A stretch of 25,310 nucleotides of DNA from an uncultured Bacteroides sp. (lineage in GTDB: Bacteria > Bacteroidota > Bacteroidia > Bacteroidales > Bacteroidaceae), in assembly GCA_900755095.1 (NCBI GenBank), contig CAAEFE010000102.1, positions 1-25,310 of the forward strand, written 5' to 3'. Each line of letters starts with the position of its first letter. The first letter of the stretch is position 1. The notes below the pieces were generated by a model that saw nothing but the letters and a program-made list of their open reading frames with translations, made no database searches and was not told where the DNA came from. A program made the translations under genes and the position numbers. Shown piece after piece: positions 22,762-25,310 of the stretch.

Positions 22762-24978
22762 CTAGAAGTAATACCCTAAATTCACAAAACAACTTCCTTT
22801 GTCCGTCTGATTGGAATATCCCAACGATATTTCCAATGGTCCGAAGATGCTGTCCATTCCATAACCTGCACTAACACCGAATAATTGCTTGCCTTTCAAT
22901 ATATCGAAGAAATTACTATCCGTTAGCCCGTAGTTACCCGTCAGTGTGAGATAATGAATGGCTCCCATACGTTGTCTGAATTTAATAGACGCGATCATTA
23001 TGGTGTTATCCATCAATTCCAGATTGGTGACCCCGGCAAACGGTAATTGCTGTGGAATATAGAAACCGGGTACGTCACCGCCAATGGCATTTTGCAGCGG
23101 ATAAGGAAAATCTCTTCCGATCAGGATACGTCCATAAATGGAAGGAATGACGGAGAAACGGCGGGTCACAGGGATGACACTTGCCCACGAAGCATTCAAT
23201 GCTGAAAATGGAGCATGGTCGTTGTATTGTGCCATGTTATCCGTATAAAGCGAATAGGCGGCTCTGAAGTCACTTCCTTTAGAAGGGAAGCGTCCTTTAT
23301 CATAAGTATTATATTGCACTTGGGCAAAATAACTTAGAAAATGTTCCGATTCCACTTTCAGATCGGAGATTTCAGGTTTCTTGAACAGGAAATCTTTATA
23401 CTTGTAATATTCAAAACGCAGACCGAGTCCGAAGCGGAAATTCTTGTACCATACATCGGAGAAACCGAATTCTGCCAGATGATATTTATACGTTGTATTA
23501 TAGGCACGCTCACCTTCCTCGTAAATGTTGATATCGTTGTATTGGAACATATACGAGAAGTTGAAATTACGTTGCTGCATGGGTTCCAGCGTATAGTCTA
23601 TGCGGGCAGCATATCGTTTACCCAATCGACCGGTAAGAGCCAGGCGGGAAGGAATATGAGTTTTGAGGTCTGCCGTTGCATTCACCAGCAAAGACGCGAT
23701 TTCTTCCGAATCAAAACGGATGCCCAGATTGATTCTTCTTTCATATTTTTCCTGCAACAGGAAGTTGAGGTGATAACCTTCAGGAGTCTCTTTCAACGTA
23801 TAGCTGGCACTGGAATAGGATTGACTACCACGTAATTGATACAAGGCCTGTTCTATTTGTTGAGTGGTAATGTCACTGTTTTCTTTCAGATTACATTTCT
23901 TCATCAGCCATTTTTTATCATCCACCTCTACACCGGAAAATGAGATGTCCGTCACATAAACCGTGCGTGCATTGGAAAGAGAAGAATAAGGGCCATGTTG
24001 CTTCGGAGTATAATCTTCGGCTATTCCTATCTTCTTTTTCAAGGCAAGCAACGAATTCCATTGTTCTTTAGCCGCTTCTTCGCCTCTTCGCATCAGAGTG
24101 TCGATGGCAGCCGGGGTAAAACTGGCGGATGAATATCCCTCCACATTGACACGGATATAAGTGTCTGTGAGGTCTACATTTTTTTCATGGTTAGACTGGC
24201 AGGTGATGTCTACAATCTGTCCCAGAATATCGGGGACGCTGTTGAGCTTGTCAGCCTTCTTCAAAGCATTCTGCACGTCTACTCCGATAATAATATCGGC
24301 TCCCATGGCTTTCACAACATCTGCCGGATAGTTGTTTACAATGCCGCCGTCCACTAATACCATGCTGTCTTGCCGTACCGGAGTAAATACACCCGGAATA
24401 GCCATGCTGGCACGCATAGCGGTTGAGAGTATTCCGTCATGGAATACAATTTGCTCTCCATTGACAACATTGGCCGCTACACAAGCAAAAGGAATGGGAA
24501 GTTTATTAAAGTTGATGGAGTCATGATACCCCACAGTGAGATCTGAAAATAGGTTAGCCAGATTTTGCCCTTTCATGAGTCCTCCGGCAGCAGCATCCTT
24601 GGGAGTTTTGGTGAAAGGGATAGAGACTGTATATTTTTCAGACCGCTCACGATCAGTCAATGACATGGCACTTCGTTTGATACGGTCGCTCAACAGGAAT
24701 GTCCAATCTTGTTTTCGTACCATGCTGTCCAATTGTTCCGTAGTATAACCGATGGCATACAGACCACCTACGATAGCTCCCATACTGGTGCCGGCTATAT
24801 AGTCAATAGGAATTCCGGCTTCCTCAATTACTTTCAGTGCTTTGATGTGTGCCATTCCTTTGGCACCGCCGCCGCTTAGAACGACACCTACCTTTTTCCT
24901 TTGCTCTTGAGAATGCAAAGAAAAAGGCAATAAGATGCCAATTGATAAAACTAATGTTGAAAAGATTTGTTTTTTCAT
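22762..24978 (-). CDS. patatin-like phospholipase fused to POTRA/Omp85 barrel
   Basis: This 738-residue protein starts with a signal peptide ending near LHSQ (residue 24). Residues about 29-320 form a patatin domain with the oxyanion loop SGGGAKG (36-41), the nucleophile elbow GTSMG (S65) and the catalytic Asp in VDGG (D210). Residues about 335-415 resemble a single POTRA domain (VTDISFSGVEVDDKKW). The rest to the end forms a 16-strand Omp85/surface-antigen barrel, closing with an aromatic C-terminus (NLGYYF). This plan matches PlpD-type (type Vd) autotransporters. Patatins are acyl hydrolases acting on phospholipids. The domain order with an N-terminal enzyme indicates an outer-membrane anchored lipase, periplasmic or surface-exposed. 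It is transcribed towards the phase-variable operon from its own promoter and stands alone. Confidence 0.92.
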   Translation of the reverse strand: MKKQIFSTLVLSIGILLPFSLHSQEQRKKVGVVLSGGGAKGMAHIKALKVIEEAGIPIDYIAGTSMGAIVGGLYAIGYTTEQLDSMVRKQDWTFLLSDRIKRSAMSLTDRERSEKYTVSIPFTKTPKDAAAGGLMKGQNLANLFSDLTVGYHDSINFNKLPIPFACVAANVVNGEQIVFHDGILSTAMRASMAIPGVFTPVRQDSMVLVDGGIVNNYPADVVKAMGADIIIGVDVQNALKKADKLNSVPDILGQIVDITCQSNHEKNVDLTDTYIRVNVEGYSSASFTPAAIDTLMRRGEEAAKEQWNSLLALKKKIGIAEDYTPKQHGPYSSLSNARTVYVTDISFSGVEVDDKKWLMKKCNLKENSDITTQQIEQALYQLRGSQSYSSASYTLKETPEGYHLNFLLQEKYERRINLGIRFDSEEIASLLVNATADLKTHIPSRLALTGRLGKRYAARIDYTLEPMQQRNFNFSYMFQYNDINIYEEGERAYNTTYKYHLAEFGFSDVWYKNFRFGLGLRFEYYKYKDFLFKKPEISDLKVESEHFLSYFAQVQYNTYDKGRFPSKGSDFRAAYSLYTDNMAQYNDHAPFSALNASWASVIPVTRRFSVIPSIYGRILIGRDFPYPLQNAIGGDVPGFYIPQQLPFAGVTNLELMDNTIMIASIKFRQRMGAIHYLTLTGNYGLTDSNFFDILKGKQLFGVSAGYGMDSIFGPLEISLGYSNQTDKGSCFVNLGYYF

Positions 24979-25013
24979 TAGGATGTGGTCTAGTGTTGAT
25001 GTTTAATATAATA

Positions 25014-25021
25014 CAAATGTA
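25014..25021 (-). promoter_or_regulatory. -7 promoter element of the patatin/Omp85 gene
   Basis: On the minus strand this reads TACATTTG, an exact TAnnTTTG, 36 bp before the patatin start. No clear -33 element is found. Confidence 0.5.
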
Positions 25022-25081
25022 GAGCATAATTTGTTTAGTTGTTGAAATGGGAACTAAAAAAAATGTTCCAAAAGTCGGAAA

Positions 25082-25127
25082 TGTGGATAATTTCTACACA
25101 ATACGGTGGATTTCCACACTTTCCACA
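25082..25127. promoter_or_regulatory. cluster of DnaA-box-like sites
   Basis: TGTGGATAA (25082-25090) is the exact reverse complement of the DnaA box TTATCCACA. Three nine-mers, TTCTACACA (25092), ATTTCCACA (25110) and CTTTCCACA (25119), differ from TTWTNCACA by one base each. A palindrome GTGGA-TT-TCCAC (25106-25117) overlaps them. The surrounding gap (24979-25250) is AT-rich. It may be a DnaA-regulated promoter region, a replication origin or chance. Confidence 0.4.
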
Positions 25128-25250
25128 AAAAGAGGAAAAAATGTAATGCTTTGATTGTAAGCGAATAATGTGTGTAGCGCATTTTTGGTATATGAATTGC
25201 ATAATAGAGTATAGAACAAACATAAGTTAAATTAAATAATAAGATTCGAT

Positions 25251-25310
25251 ATGAGATTATTCTTTTCGAAACATGAGTTGAAACTGAGGAGAAAGAGAAC
25301 CATTGCTGCT
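25251..25310 (+). CDS. start of an unidentified gene (runs off the window)
   Basis: An ATG at 25251 opens a frame to the right edge, giving 20 residues that begin MRLFFSKHELKLRRKRTIAA. The basic start is compatible with a cytoplasmic or membrane-entry N-terminus. There is too little sequence to name a family. It diverges from the patatin gene and shares its upstream region. Confidence 0.4.
   Translation, partial: MRLFFSKHELKLRRKRTIAA

Noticed and set aside
23341..23835. 164-codon open frame on the plus strand inside the patatin gene
   Set aside because: It lies wholly within the well-supported minus-strand barrel domain and shows no recognisable protein.

Overview
The window looks like the chromosome of a gut Bacteroides, probably in the B. 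thetaiotaomicron/ovatus group. It is AT-rich and lacks strong Shine-Dalgarno sites. Several genes are preceded by the Bacteroides -7 element TAnnTTTG. The protein families are typical of the genus: a VapE-like ATPase, an AAA-ATPase/DUF1703 protein, lipoprotein glycosidases, a YjbH pair with a phase-variation recombinase, and a patatin/Omp85 fusion. I see no rRNA, tRNA, insertion sequence or CRISPR array.

Layout. (1) 1-3420: the tail of an unidentified gene, a VapE-like ATPase (252-1553) followed by in-frame tandem repeats beyond its stop, and an AAA-ATPase/PD-(D/E)XK protein (1740-3308) closed by a strong hairpin. (2) 3653-7426: a tightly packed four-gene operon of ExbB with an extra periplasmic domain, two ExbD paralogues, and a membrane-anchored coiled-coil protein ending in a PA14/lectin-like domain. 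There is no TonB. It ends in a strong terminator. (3) 7541-10624: a small HTH protein, a secreted leucine-rich-repeat protein, a Cys4/CarboxypepD-regulatory-like membrane protein and two small membrane proteins of unknown role. (4) 10659-17442: a pectin-type glycan degradation block in two transcription units, GH105 + DUF2264 (GH154-like) + GH28, then GH35. Each unit is preceded by the same roughly 42-bp sequence at the same distance from a CATCTTTG promoter element, so one activator probably controls both. No SusC/SusD pair or sensor lies in the window.

(5) 17469-22672: a tyrosine recombinase, then a roughly 250-bp invertible segment bounded by 21-bp perfect inverted repeats. It carries a good Bacteroides promoter that, as read here, points away from the downstream genes (OFF). 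Downstream are two YjbH-like envelope proteins and a surface lipoprotein with an Asp-rich signal after its lipid-modified cysteine. This is a phase-variable surface locus. The recombinase has Cys where the first catalytic Arg is expected. (6) 22762-24978 (minus strand): a patatin phospholipase fused to a POTRA/Omp85 barrel. (7) 24979-25250: an intergenic region with a cluster of DnaA-box-like sites, followed by the start of a gene that runs off the window.

The strongest candidates for under-described biology are the TonB-less ExbB-ExbD-ExbD-lectin-like operon, the invertible promoter with its atypical recombinase, and the shared regulatory block of the two glycosidase units.
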